Shown here: piece by piece, positions 33,987-43,620 of the stretch | How positions within the stretch are numbered: position 1 is the stretch's first letter | Layout of the letters: each line of letters starts with the position of its first letter | Origin: Pseudomonas fluorescens | GTDB lineage: Bacteria; Pseudomonadota; Gammaproteobacteria; Pseudomonadales; Pseudomonadaceae | Assembly (NCBI RefSeq): GCF_002022275.1 | Contig: NZ_MSDF01000004.1 | Coordinates: forward strand, 1 to 54,491 | DNA length: 54,491 nt | Direction of reading: 5' to 3' | Program-made: the position numbers and the translations under genes | The notes under the pieces: model-generated | Told to the model about the DNA's origin: nothing | What the model saw: only the letters and a program-made list of their open reading frames with translations | Databases searched by the model: none

Positions 33987-35333
33987 GTGGAAAGCCGCAA
34001 ATCCGAAGCCCCTACGCTTGAAATCGCCCGGCCGAACAATAATTGGCTGGAACGCCTGTTCAAACTCAGTTTGCATGGCACCACAGTGAAGACCGAGCTG
34101 ATCGCCGGCCTCACAACCTTCATCACCATGGCCTACATCATCTTCGTCAACCCGAACATCATGGCCGACGCCGGCATTGATCACGGCGCGGCGTTCGTCG
34201 CCACCTGCATCGCGGCGGCACTCGGTTGCCTGCTGATGGGCCTGTACGCCAACTGGCCGGTGGGCCTGGCGCCAGGCATGGGCCTGAACGCGTTTTTCAC
34301 TTACACCGTGGTCGGCACCATGGGCTACACCTGGGAAACCGCGCTGGGTGCGGTGTTTATTTCCGGCGTGCTGTTCATGGGCCTGACCCTGTCGCGGGTG
34401 CGCGAGTGGCTGCTCAACAGCATCCCGGTGAGCCTGCGCCACGCCATGGGCGCGGGCGTTGGCTTGTTTCTCGGGGTGATCGGCCTTAAGACCGCCGGCA
34501 TCATCGTCGACAGCCCGGCCACGCTGATCAAGCTCGGCTCCCTGCATGAGCCCGCGCCGCTGCTGGCCGCGGTGTGCTTCCTGCTGATCGCCATTCTCAG
34601 CTACCACCGCGTGTTCGGCGCGATCCTGATCAGCATCATCGCCGTGACCCTCGCCGGCTGGGGCCTGGGCCTAGTGCACTACAACGGCATTCTCTCCACC
34701 CCACCAAGCCTGGCACCGACCTGGATGGCCATGGACGTGAAGGGTGTATTCAATGTCAGCATGATCAGCGTCGTTTTTGCCTTTCTTTTTGTACACATGT
34801 TCGATACCGCAGGTACACTGATGGGCGTCGCGCAACGGGCCGGCCTGGTCAATGCCGATGGCAAGATCGATAACCTGTCCCGCGCCTTGAAGGCTGACAG
34901 TGCTTCCAGCGTGTTCGGCGCCATGGTCGGTGTGCCGCCGGTGACCAGCTACGTAGAAAGTGCTGCGGGCGTGGCCGCCGGTGGTCGCACCGGGCTCACC
35001 GCTGTAACCGTGGGCATGCTGTTTGTGGCGGCGATGTTTTTTGCGCCTCTGGCAGGGATGATCCCGGCGTACGCCACGGCGGGGGCGCTGATTTATGTCG
35101 CGATGCTGATGATGGCGAGCATGGCCCATATCAACTGGGATGAAGCCACCGACAGCATTCCGGCGATCGTCACCGCGATCATGATGCCGCTGACGTTTTC
35201 GGTCGCCGACGGTATCGCCTTGGGCTTTATCACTTATGTGGCGCTCAAGGCCGGCACCGGCAAGTACCGTGAGATCTCCGTGAGCCTGTGGGTGTTGTGC
35301 GCGATTTTTATCGCCAAATTCATATTTTTATAG
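33987..35333 (+). CDS. NCS2 family purine permease (AzgA/GhxP-like)
   Basis: A 448-residue inner-membrane protein with about 12-14 helices, of the AzgA-like branch (TTFITMAYIIFVNPNIM, GLAPGMGLNAFFTYTV, GTLMGVAQRAG, GVPPVTSYVESAAGVAAGGRTGLTAV). This branch imports adenine, guanine or hypoxanthine by proton symport. GTG start at 33987, 9 nt after TTGAGGAG. In P. aeruginosa PA1519 directly adjoins uraH; here a LysE gene and a toxin-like gene intervene. It carries the shared operator upstream. Confidence 0.93.
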   Translation: MESRKSEAPTLEIARPNNNWLERLFKLSLHGTTVKTELIAGLTTFITMAYIIFVNPNIMADAGIDHGAAFVATCIAAALGCLLMGLYANWPVGLAPGMGLNAFFTYTVVGTMGYTWETALGAVFISGVLFMGLTLSRVREWLLNSIPVSLRHAMGAGVGLFLGVIGLKTAGIIVDSPATLIKLGSLHEPAPLLAAVCFLLIAILSYHRVFGAILISIIAVTLAGWGLGLVHYNGILSTPPSLAPTWMAMDVKGVFNVSMISVVFAFLFVHMFDTAGTLMGVAQRAGLVNADGKIDNLSRALKADSASSVFGAMVGVPPVTSYVESAAGVAAGGRTGLTAVTVGMLFVAAMFFAPLAGMIPAYATAGALIYVAMLMMASMAHINWDEATDSIPAIVTAIMMPLTFSVADGIALGFITYVALKAGTGKYREISVSLWVLCAIFIAKFIFL

Positions 35334-35343
35334 GGAGTAACGA

Positions 35344-35985
35344 ATGAACCTGGAAACCTGGCTACTGTTCAGCGGCGCAGCATTGGTGGTGATTCTGATA
35401 CCGGGGCCCCTGTCCTTGTTGATGATCAGCAACAGTCTCAACTACGGGCTACGCCGTTCGTATCCAGCGTTTCTCGGTGGCGTGTTTGCCTCGATATGCC
35501 TGCTCAGCGCCTCGGCCCTCGGCTTGGGCGCACTGCTGCTGGCTTCCGAGCAGTTGTTCAGCGCCTTAAAAATTGTCGGCGCCGCGTACTTGTTCTATCT
35601 CGCCTGGCAAAGCTGGCAGCAATCGCGGCAGCCGGCGCACGGCGCTGAAGTCCCGCAATTGGCGACCACGCCACGCTTTCGCACGATGTTTGGCCGTGCC
35701 TTCGTACTGGGCGCCAGCAACCCCAAAGACATTCTGTTTTTTGCTGCCTTCCTGCCGCAGTTTCTCAATGGCGACCAGCCGTTTCTGCCACAGCTACTGA
35801 TCATGATCGCCACCTGGGCCACGCTCGACCTGCTCTGCAAGCTGGCCTACGGCCTGAGCGCCCACGGCGCTGCGCGCTATTTGCGCAGCGGCAAGGGGCA
35901 GAGCTGGTTCAATCGCATCAGTGCCGGGCTGTTCGGGGGCGCCGGTGTGGTTTCGCTGATCAAGGCCAGGTCGGGCTTACTTTGA
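35344..35985 (+). CDS. LysE/RhtB family exporter
   Basis: A 213-residue membrane protein with about six helices and the family signature GPLSLLMISNSLNYGLRRSYPA. Members export amino acids and small amphipathic metabolites. GGGAG is before the ATG, 10 bp after the permease stop, so it may be co-transcribed. Its last 26 bases overlap the end of the convergent toxin-like gene. Not a usual member of purine catabolic loci. Confidence 0.92.
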   Translation: MNLETWLLFSGAALVVILIPGPLSLLMISNSLNYGLRRSYPAFLGGVFASICLLSASALGLGALLLASEQLFSALKIVGAAYLFYLAWQSWQQSRQPAHGAEVPQLATTPRFRTMFGRAFVLGASNPKDILFFAAFLPQFLNGDQPFLPQLLIMIATWATLDLLCKLAYGLSAHGAARYLRSGKGQSWFNRISAGLFGGAGVVSLIKARSGLL

Positions 35986-38900
35986 CAAAGTAAACGCTTG
36001 GGCCGTCCGCACCCGAAGCTGGCCACTGAATGCCTGCCACAATCCGAATCAGGCGTTGTTCTCGCATGGCGCTACGCACTTCCTCCGACGGAGGCGAACC
36101 GGTGCTTCGCCTCAATGTCGATAGAATCCAGGCATCCGTAAGCTTCTCGTCCAGCGCAAATGACGCGGTCCTGACCCACTGGAGTACGACGTAGTACACA
36201 TTTGAATTGGCTAGAGGATGAATGGCTACCAAATCAAATTTCGTGAGACCACCCCGACTCACATTCACTTTGTGCACGTCAAAGCCCTGACTTTTCAAGA
36301 CCTGCTCGACGGCACCGCGCTGCGCAGTCTCTCTCGCCGCCTTTACCTCACGGCCGCTGAGCCACAGCGAGGGGTCCATGGCGGGCGCCTTGAAGTCGAC
36401 ACGGGTAAAGCCAGTCCTTCCGTCGTAACCGATATAGATATTGGCGGTGAGCCTCTCGTTAAGGCGCAACATCCTCAGCAAATCATCGGTCTGCCCAGCC
36501 TTCGCAGGATAAGGGGGTAACCAATCGTCGATCGTCGCCCGAATACTGAGCAGATGGGTCGCTGTGGCCGGACCGACCGGGCCTGACAACTCAATCATCC
36601 TTGTAACGGTGGACGCTCGGCTTTTTTCCGTCATGCCGGGAAAAGCCTCACCGACATAGTCCGTCAGCGGCCGATCAAACAGTGGCGCGTGGACCACCCA
36701 ATCATTGATCCCTGAATGACGCGATGCGGGAAGAGGCTGCGTGCCTCGCGCCGTGTCCGTCCAGCGAATGATTTCGACATCGGCGAAAGGTGCCCGCGGC
36801 ATGTCCCGCGTGATAAACACAATATGGTTCAAAGGCGCGTGATTACCCGGGGGGAGCAATCGGTAATAGCCGCTCAACGGATCACCTGGTCCTACACCCG
36901 GGGGAGCCACCCTGAGGGCAAGGTAGGGAACGCCATGAGCACCCGGTGAAAACTGAAACACTTCAGGCGCCAGGGAGCTTGATGGCAGCGTCATCGGATG
37001 TTGCATACGCCAACTCAACCAATCGTTAGTGATCGAGGAAGATTGAAGGATTCTATTTTGCGTATCTGTACGTAAAAGAGGCGGCCACCAATCAGACGGT
37101 GTCACTGGCGTTGAAAAGGGGTCCAGCACGCGCGTACTCGTCCCCGCGATGGGCTGAGGTGCATCCGCCCCCAGTAACCACTCCCGGGACTGGTGAATGT
37201 CCAGGATCAGTTCATCCTGGCCCGGCGCCTGTCGGTTCTTCAGGCGAAACGGTTGCTCGTTGCTGCGTTTGTACACCGGGTAGATGTGCGTCTCATCCGC
37301 CACAAACCGCTCGCCATTCTTCACGTAGATACCTTGCTCACCCGGCCCCCTCAACGCCACGGCGCCTTCGGGCACACCCTTGATCTTGAAATGCTCCAAG
37401 GCCTTGAGTTGATTTACAGCAGGTGGCACCAAGCGAGGTGGCCGGCCCTGCGCAGCCATGCGCAAACGGTGTATCCGCCCCAAAGCGGCCTGCGTTACGG
37501 GGCGCGCGATCCGCGCCAGACGTTTTCCGATTTTCCCAGGCCCGGGCAGAAAATTCAGTAAGAGGTCGATCGCCAAAAATGCGCTCATGAAACCCAAATC
37601 CAGCGCGTCACGGGTGCGGCCGTAACGGTGGTACTGCCGCGCCAAAAGCAGCACTTCATAGACGTCAATAAACAATCCCAATATCGGAAAGAAAAACTGC
37701 GAAAAAAAAGCCACCACGCGGCGTATGCGGGTTTCTTCCTGCTCGCCCAGGCGGCGGTTTCGATACTTCTCCAACTCCTTGCCGGAGCGACTGGCCTCTT
37801 GAGTTCGGCGTTGCAGGTCAAACACGCTGGCGCGGTAAAGCAACGCCCTGGCATTGCTGTGGGGCGTGACGACAATTGCCAGCCAGTCCGACGGAGCGCT
37901 GGCAATTTGCTCAAGCACTATTTTTTCCAACTCACCGAGCAGCACCGTCGGTTCCAGATGCTTGATGCTGAATGAGCGAATGAACTCGACTCCCAGCCAG
38001 ACTCCCTTGACCATGGCCGAGCCCGCAAGCACATCAAAAATGGTCACTAGCCGGTTGAGTTCAGCAACTTTATTCGGGGCATAGGCCATGGCTTCGAATG
38101 CCCAACCGGGTGCGATCTGACGGGCCAGCGCCTTGGCGTTCTGCGTCAGTGCACCGATCTGATTCAGCGCCTTATGGGCCTGCTCCAGGCTGCCGTATTC
38201 CTTGAGGACCCGCACATCGGGAGCTTTGGGCCAATAGACCACACAACGCTCGCTGCGCTTGTCTTGCACGACCACTAACCCTGCGATGTAACGGTCATGC
38301 TGCATCGTGTGCCCCACCAGATGCACTACATGCAGTTGCAAGTGATGCTGATTTTTCAACAGGTCTTGCGCAGTGCGCGCCGCCATCGCGGTGCTGAATA
38401 TGCTTTGCGCCTGCGCGGTCAACCCCTCGCGAATCGCGCAGAAAAGATGATGTTTGAAGCCTTCTTTCAACGTGCGATTCAACAGCTCAGGGATACGTAC
38501 GTCGCCGGGCAGGTGTTTGCTGCTCGCTGGGGGATAGAAAAACGTGTTGATCAATGTGTCGTACCTGCCTCCGATATCCAGCGAGGACACCATCGGGATC
38601 AAGTAAGCGGCATTCAGCCGCTGTTTCAAATCGGGCTGCAGATAACGCGCCCGATTGAGTCGCCACTGCGTCCAGGGCGCTTGCGGGTCGAGATTGTGCA
38701 GCGCCAACTGCAGCAGACTGAAGGTCGTACGCTCCTGGGTTGGGGTCAATATCTGTTTGCGATCGCCCACTGAGCATTCGCTCCCCACACAGAAGCTGCC
38801 GCTAACATCATCGGGCATCTCAATCAGAGGTTGATCGACATCCGGCAACGGGGTCATACCATCCTGGCTCAAACGTGCGATGAGGGCTCGTCGGGCGAAT

Positions 38901-41209
38901 GTCCCCAGGTCGGGGAGGCGCTGTTCCAGCCGGTTTACAAAAGCAAAGGCACTGCTCAGGTAACGACGTTGTGAACGCCTGAACTTTTTTCGCTCGGCAC
39001 GCGTTGCACTTGCCAACCACGCAGGCAGTTTTTTGGCTTCAGATGCGAACTTGCACAGCAGGTCGATATTGGCCTGAGCTTGGCTCAAGGCACTGTTCAC
39101 GGGAACGTTCAGTTTGTTTTCCAGCTCGGCCATCAGCAGCGCGCGGCTGACCTCGGCCCCTCTCACCTCACTGAAAATACGCGTGATATCTTCGGGGCAC
39201 TGGTGCAGGCGATGGTAAGTCCCGAGTAGTTTGCGCAGAGTGACCAGTGCAGGCTTGCCCTCGATATCAACGTAGCGCACGCCCAGCGTTTCACGTGCCG
39301 CATGTGCACGTAAATCGCGACGTTTATCGCGCTCGACACAGCCCCACAGCACGGAATCATCCCGGCTGCCTAGACTCGCCTTGATGCCTTGGATAAGCGT
39401 TTGCACACCGGAAAACGCCAGCACCCCGCCATCCAACCCGAAGATGTACAAAACCACAGGTCGCTGGCGGGTGGGAACTCTCAGCGCCGCTGCCGTCGTC
39501 ACCACCCACACGTTATGGAGCGGGTAAAAAGCGTCTGGCTCACTGCCAACCGCAATTGACAGCACACGGGTTTCACTGCCCGGGCGCCTGGATGCCAAAG
39601 GCTGCTCAATCACTTCGATCATCAGGTCCCGATGCGCCGTACTGAGCAGCTTCAGCCGGTGTTGCAGTTGAACTTCGCAGCGCAAGGCCTCGGCCTGGGC
39701 GGTCAAAAACGAAGAAACCCGCCTGGGAGTCCCCGAACCGCCTGCGCGCTCGGCCCAAAAGTCCAGGTTGAACAGCTCTTGCGGCGCAACGTTCATCAGC
39801 GTCTTCAGCGCCTGTGCGTGAACCTCCAATTGACTTATCAGCGACAGAATCTCTCTGTACGCCGGCGTCAGTACGCTGGGTTCATCGGCGTCCAACAACG
39901 CAGCCAGACCTTTTTCGTAACGTTTGACCTGATGCTCCAGCGTGAGCAGGGCCAAACCAGGCGTCATGCTGGCAAGAACAATTTCCGCACGACGTCGCTG
40001 ATGGTCCCACTTCAGTAAATGATCACGAATGAGACCGAGCCGAGCGCCGCCAACCAATTGCTGCCTGGCGCCCTCCACGTACGCTAGAAAAGGCACCGCT
40101 CTCAGTGGTTCAGGCCGAGGCCGCTCTCTGGAATATACGTGCGCGTGATTGACTTTCATGGCGCACGCCAGCTCGTTGCTCCATTGCCCACTCAGCAATG
40201 CATCGGCACTGTGTGCCAACGCATCCCTCGTTACCGTTTGGCCACGAGTAAAGCTGGAAGCCTGGGACAGGTCATCGGGCCGGCACAGCGCATTGCGCCG
40301 ATCCAACGGCAAACACTGCCAGAGGTCGTGGAAACGCACTCTGCCCAGTTCCAGCAGGCCGCATTGAAGGGCGGCGAAGGTCGGGTATTCGTAAAAATTG
40401 CGCACCACCCCCGGAAGATAAATCACCTGAGGCACATCGCCGGGATCGTCCTTACGATAGAGATGCAATGCGCCAGGGATCGCCACTGCGGACGATCCTG
40501 GCCACATCAACTCGCCCACCTGCACGCTGGCCCACTCTTCACCTGCGCACTGTCGTGCGTCGGCGGTCGGCGCGTCGATCAAGGCCTGGACCATGATCAT
40601 TGCCGCACTCGATAGCTCATCCAGTTGCCGCGCCATAAACGCTCGGTCAGCAAACAACTGCGTGTGCAACTCCACCCAGCGCTCCCGACGGGTCAGCCAC
40701 GAACCTTGAGCAAGCGTGTGCCAGTAGGCGGTGTGCGCATGGGCCAAACGTTCCAGCAACCTCAGTGCGATGATCCGTTGCGATGCTTCCAGTGGGGAAT
40801 ACGGCAATCGACGGCCCGGCTCCCCTCTTACGCTCAGGGCGGTGAAGTGATTGAGGTTGATTTCTACTGAAGCACGGACCAGCAACAACAATGCCCGATC
40901 AGTCAACGTGTCGACTCTCTGCGGCGCAGCTGGGGGTTTGGGCTCGGTAAACAACAGGCAGTCAGGGTCAATCTCGAATGCTTTGCGCAGCTCGGCGCGG
41001 ATCACGCTCAACACCTTGGGCGAGCGCCCGATCAAGTGGGCAAGCGCCTGTGTCGACTCTGTGCACCGCAGGTCTGCAATGGCGATCTGATTGATCAAAC
41101 GGCTGGGGTGGGTGCACGCGTTGATTCGCCATCGCAGTTGGTTGCGAATCTCCTCGGACGCGGCTTGGGCAGAGGCCTCTGCGTCTTCGGTATCGGGGGA
41201 AAGGCTCAT
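35960..41209 (-). CDS. DUF6543 'dermonecrotic toxin' domain giant protein
   Basis: A 1749-residue protein of the Pseudomonas DUF6543 family, annotated as dermonecrotic toxin-like; activity unproven. Two DUF6543-type blocks are visible: near residues 540-620 (RPVVLYIFGLDGGVLAFSG) and 950-1010 (CVVYWPKAPDVRVLKEYGS). A hydrophobic pair lies at about 1165-1215 (FFFPILGLFIDVYEVLLLA, FMSAFLAIDLLLNFLPGPG). A variable C-terminal region follows, with a compact alpha/beta end (about 1610-1749). No signal peptide, RHS repeats or PAAR are seen, and no T6SS gene or immunity gene adjoins. It lies inside the purine locus and ends overlapping the LysE gene by 26 bp. Confidence 0.85.
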   Translation of the reverse strand: MSLSPDTEDAEASAQAASEEIRNQLRWRINACTHPSRLINQIAIADLRCTESTQALAHLIGRSPKVLSVIRAELRKAFEIDPDCLLFTEPKPPAAPQRVDTLTDRALLLLVRASVEINLNHFTALSVRGEPGRRLPYSPLEASQRIIALRLLERLAHAHTAYWHTLAQGSWLTRRERWVELHTQLFADRAFMARQLDELSSAAMIMVQALIDAPTADARQCAGEEWASVQVGELMWPGSSAVAIPGALHLYRKDDPGDVPQVIYLPGVVRNFYEYPTFAALQCGLLELGRVRFHDLWQCLPLDRRNALCRPDDLSQASSFTRGQTVTRDALAHSADALLSGQWSNELACAMKVNHAHVYSRERPRPEPLRAVPFLAYVEGARQQLVGGARLGLIRDHLLKWDHQRRRAEIVLASMTPGLALLTLEHQVKRYEKGLAALLDADEPSVLTPAYREILSLISQLEVHAQALKTLMNVAPQELFNLDFWAERAGGSGTPRRVSSFLTAQAEALRCEVQLQHRLKLLSTAHRDLMIEVIEQPLASRRPGSETRVLSIAVGSEPDAFYPLHNVWVVTTAAALRVPTRQRPVVLYIFGLDGGVLAFSGVQTLIQGIKASLGSRDDSVLWGCVERDKRRDLRAHAARETLGVRYVDIEGKPALVTLRKLLGTYHRLHQCPEDITRIFSEVRGAEVSRALLMAELENKLNVPVNSALSQAQANIDLLCKFASEAKKLPAWLASATRAERKKFRRSQRRYLSSAFAFVNRLEQRLPDLGTFARRALIARLSQDGMTPLPDVDQPLIEMPDDVSGSFCVGSECSVGDRKQILTPTQERTTFSLLQLALHNLDPQAPWTQWRLNRARYLQPDLKQRLNAAYLIPMVSSLDIGGRYDTLINTFFYPPASSKHLPGDVRIPELLNRTLKEGFKHHLFCAIREGLTAQAQSIFSTAMAARTAQDLLKNQHHLQLHVVHLVGHTMQHDRYIAGLVVVQDKRSERCVVYWPKAPDVRVLKEYGSLEQAHKALNQIGALTQNAKALARQIAPGWAFEAMAYAPNKVAELNRLVTIFDVLAGSAMVKGVWLGVEFIRSFSIKHLEPTVLLGELEKIVLEQIASAPSDWLAIVVTPHSNARALLYRASVFDLQRRTQEASRSGKELEKYRNRRLGEQEETRIRRVVAFFSQFFFPILGLFIDVYEVLLLARQYHRYGRTRDALDLGFMSAFLAIDLLLNFLPGPGKIGKRLARIARPVTQAALGRIHRLRMAAQGRPPRLVPPAVNQLKALEHFKIKGVPEGAVALRGPGEQGIYVKNGERFVADETHIYPVYKRSNEQPFRLKNRQAPGQDELILDIHQSREWLLGADAPQPIAGTSTRVLDPFSTPVTPSDWWPPLLRTDTQNRILQSSSITNDWLSWRMQHPMTLPSSSLAPEVFQFSPGAHGVPYLALRVAPPGVGPGDPLSGYYRLLPPGNHAPLNHIVFITRDMPRAPFADVEIIRWTDTARGTQPLPASRHSGINDWVVHAPLFDRPLTDYVGEAFPGMTEKSRASTVTRMIELSGPVGPATATHLLSIRATIDDWLPPYPAKAGQTDDLLRMLRLNERLTANIYIGYDGRTGFTRVDFKAPAMDPSLWLSGREVKAARETAQRGAVEQVLKSQGFDVHKVNVSRGGLTKFDLVAIHPLANSNVYYVVLQWVRTASFALDEKLTDAWILSTLRRSTGSPPSEEVRSAMREQRLIRIVAGIQWPASGADGPSVYFVKVSPTWP

Positions 41210-41294
41210 GGTGTTTTCTTCTCAATGAGGAAAACTGCCAGCCTAAGCACCAAGGATGTTCGAAAGACGCTAGATAGTTAAGCCCACCGCAGGC

Positions 41295-41321
41295 AAAAAA
41301 AAGCCCGCAGTGTGGGCGGGC
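41295..41321 (-). terminator. Intrinsic terminator of uraH
   Basis: Read on the minus strand, GCCCGC pairs with GCGGGC around a 7-base loop and is followed by eight T's. It ends uraH 40 bases after its stop and insulates the toxin-like gene downstream, which therefore uses its own promoter within 41210-41294. Confidence 0.88.
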
Positions 41322-41364
41322 AAAAAACCAACGAAGAGCTTTGGGGGTGTGAAGCGAGGTGACG

Positions 41365-41718
41365 CTAGCTACCGCGATAAGTGGAGTAGCTGTAAGGCGA
41401 AATCAGTAGCGGCACATGGTAATGATCCTGTTCAGCACTGATGCCGAAGCGCAGTACCACCACGTCGAGAAAAGCAGGCTCCGGCAATTGCACACCACGG
41501 GCGCGGTAGTAGTCGCCGGCGCTGAATTGCACTTGGTACACACCGCTGCGGTAATCATCGCCTTGCAACAAAGGCGCGTCGCAGCGGCCGTCACTGTTGG
41601 TCACGGCGCTGGCGACCAGCTCAAGCAGCGTGCCTTCGACGCGGTACAGCTCCACCTTGATTGCGCTGCCAGGGCAGCCGTGTGCGGCGTCCAAAACGTG
41701 TGTGGTCAAACGTCCCAT
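41365..41718 (-). CDS. uraH: 5-hydroxyisourate hydrolase
   Basis: A 117-residue transthyretin-related enzyme that opens 5-hydroxyisourate to OHCU, the second step of urate breakdown. RLTTHVLDAAHGCPG and the C-terminal YRGS are the family signatures; the active-site His and Arg fall in the expected blocks. Divergent from puuE across a 385-bp region with two TTGTA(T/C)ACAA sites. It supplies substrate to UraD on the opposite strand. Confidence 0.97.
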   Translation of the reverse strand: MGRLTTHVLDAAHGCPGSAIKVELYRVEGTLLELVASAVTNSDGRCDAPLLQGDDYRSGVYQVQFSAGDYYRARGVQLPEPAFLDVVVLRFGISAEQDHYHVPLLISPYSYSTYRGS

Positions 41719-42103
41719 GGCGTCTACGCGCCTCCCGAAGTCAGTAGAGAAGAAGTCCGCACTTTTTCAGGGCATCAAAAAAGCCGGCGATGGCTGATTA
41801 AGACACTTTTTAAAAAAATTGTACACAATAAAAATCACAAAGTTGTGGATCCATCCGCAGGCATTGATCGAGAGGTCAATTGACGAGTAATCCTTGCTTT
41901 CAAACGACCTTTTATCCATTAGCTGACCAGTCAGGCAAGTTTCTTGCTAGACCCTATACACAGTGATCCGCGGAAAAAATGCAGAAATGCAGGCTTACAA
42001 AGTTGACGATAAGTTGTATACAATCACTCATCGCTGTGACGCCACCCAGGCATTTCACCCCCGGCCGCCACATGAATGATCACGAACAAGAAGGAAGACT
42101 GCA
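41719..42103. promoter_or_regulatory. uraH / puuE divergent control region
   Basis: An AT-rich 385-bp region without genes. It holds ATTGTACACAAT (41818-41829), which is one pair away from a palindrome, and GTTGTATACAAT (42013-42024), with a perfect TTGTATACAA core. They are centred 195 bases apart, each about 85-100 bases from its own gene's start, so one site probably serves each direction. The core equals that before the NCS2 permease. Confidence 0.65.
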
Positions 42104-43030
42104 GTGAGCGCTGACTACCCACGCGACCTGATCGGTTACGGCAGTAACCCTCCTCACCCCCACTGGCCGGGCAAGGCGCGCATTGCGCTGTCTTTCGTAC
42201 TCAACTACGAAGAAGGCGGCGAGCGCAACATTTTGCACGGCGATAAAGAGTCCGAAGCCTTCCTCTCGGAAATGGTCTCGGCCCAGCCGCTGCAAGGCGC
42301 ACGCAACATGAGTATGGAGTCGCTGTACGAATACGGCAGCCGTGCCGGCGTGTGGCGCATCCTCAAGTTGTTCAAGGAATTCGACATTCCGCTGACCGTC
42401 TTCGCCGTGGCCATGGCCGCCCAGCGCCACCCGGACGTGATCCGCGCGATGGTCGAGGCCGGCCATGAGATCTGCAGCCACGGCTACCGCTGGATCGACT
42501 ACCAGTACATGGATGAGGCCCAGGAGCGCGAGCACATGCTCGAAGCCATCCGCATCCTTACCGAGCTGACTGGCGAGCGCCCGCTGGGCTGGTACACCGG
42601 GCGCACTGGCCCGAACACCCGTCGGCTGGTGATGGAGGAAGGCGGCTTTCTCTACGACTGCGACACCTACGACGATGACCTGCCGTACTGGGAGCCGAAC
42701 AACCCCACCGGCAAGCCGCACCTGGTGATCCCTTACACCCTGGACACCAACGACATGCGCTTCACCCAGGTGCAGGGTTTCAACAAGGGTGATGACTTTT
42801 TCGAGTACCTCAAAGACGCGTTTGACGTGCTGTATGCCGAAGGCGCCGAAGCGCCGAAAATGCTCTCCATCGGTTTGCATTGCCGCCTGATCGGCCGCCC
42901 TGCGCGCCTCGCCGCCTTGAAACGTTTTATCGAATACGCCAAAAGTCACGAACAGGTGTGGTTCACTCGCCGCGTCGACATTGCCCGTCACTGGCATCAA
43001 ACCCACCCGTCCACGGGAGCGGCGAAATGA
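42104..43030 (+). CDS. puuE: Allantoinase, PuuE type
   Basis: A 308-residue cytoplasmic enzyme of the polysaccharide-deacetylase fold that opens allantoin to allantoate without being related to AllB. Typical segments are YPRDLIGYGSNPPHPHWPG, GHEICSHGYRWIDYQ, and TGPNTRRLV. GTG start at 42104 with AAGGAAG 6 nt upstream. Its stop overlaps the uraD start as ATGA. First gene of the plus-strand urate catabolic run. Confidence 0.97.
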   Translation: MSADYPRDLIGYGSNPPHPHWPGKARIALSFVLNYEEGGERNILHGDKESEAFLSEMVSAQPLQGARNMSMESLYEYGSRAGVWRILKLFKEFDIPLTVFAVAMAAQRHPDVIRAMVEAGHEICSHGYRWIDYQYMDEAQEREHMLEAIRILTELTGERPLGWYTGRTGPNTRRLVMEEGGFLYDCDTYDDDLPYWEPNNPTGKPHLVIPYTLDTNDMRFTQVQGFNKGDDFFEYLKDAFDVLYAEGAEAPKMLSIGLHCRLIGRPARLAALKRFIEYAKSHEQVWFTRRVDIARHWHQTHPSTGAAK

Positions 43031-43542
43031 CTGCGTTCCAGACCCTGAAGCCTTCGACCCTGAGCCGCGATGAATTCGTCGCAGCCTTCGCCGACATCTA
43101 CGAACATTCGCCATGGGTGGCCGAAAAGGCCTTCGACCTGGGCCAGGACGTTTCGATCGACGAGATCGAAACCCTGCACCAGCGCATGAGCGACATCCTG
43201 TTGAGCGCTGATCATGCCAGCCAACTGGCTCTGATCAACGCTCACCCGGACCTGGCCGGTAAAGCTGCCGTCCAGGGCCAACTCACCCAAGCCAGCACCG
43301 ATGAGCAAGCTGGCGCGGGGATTCACCAATGCTCGAGCGAGGAATTTTCTCGCTTCACCGAGCTGAACGATGCCTACAAGGCCACGTTCAAGTTTCCCTT
43401 CATCATGGCGGTAAAAGGCAGCAACCGGCATCAGATCCTGGCCGCGTTCGAAACGCGCATTCACCATTCGGCAGATACCGAGTTCAAATGCGCGCTGGCC
43501 GAGATCAACAAAATTGCGTTGTTCCGATTACTGACCCTATAG
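43027..43542 (+). CDS. uraD: OHCU decarboxylase
   Basis: A 171-residue helical enzyme that decarboxylates 2-oxo-4-hydroxy-4-carboxy-5-ureidoimidazoline to (S)-allantoin. The signatures FADIYEHSPWVAE, LINAHPDLAGKA with the catalytic His, and FKFPFIMAVKGSN are all present. Translation is coupled to puuE by a 4-base overlap; the frame's upstream extension lies inside puuE and is not used. Confidence 0.97.
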   Translation: MTAFQTLKPSTLSRDEFVAAFADIYEHSPWVAEKAFDLGQDVSIDEIETLHQRMSDILLSADHASQLALINAHPDLAGKAAVQGQLTQASTDEQAGAGIHQCSSEEFSRFTELNDAYKATFKFPFIMAVKGSNRHQILAAFETRIHHSADTEFKCALAEINKIALFRLLTL

Positions 43543-43620
43543 CAACCCTGGCCCGAGCGCTCATGACGCCCAGGGCCTGGCGAGCATCCCAAGCCACTTA
43601 CTTCAAGGCAGACAAGAAGA

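Noticed and set aside
33541..34089. 182-codon frame across the REP-like region and the NCS2 permease start
   Set aside because: It translates tandem REP repeats (repeated CGERA peptides) and overlaps the real permease in another frame.
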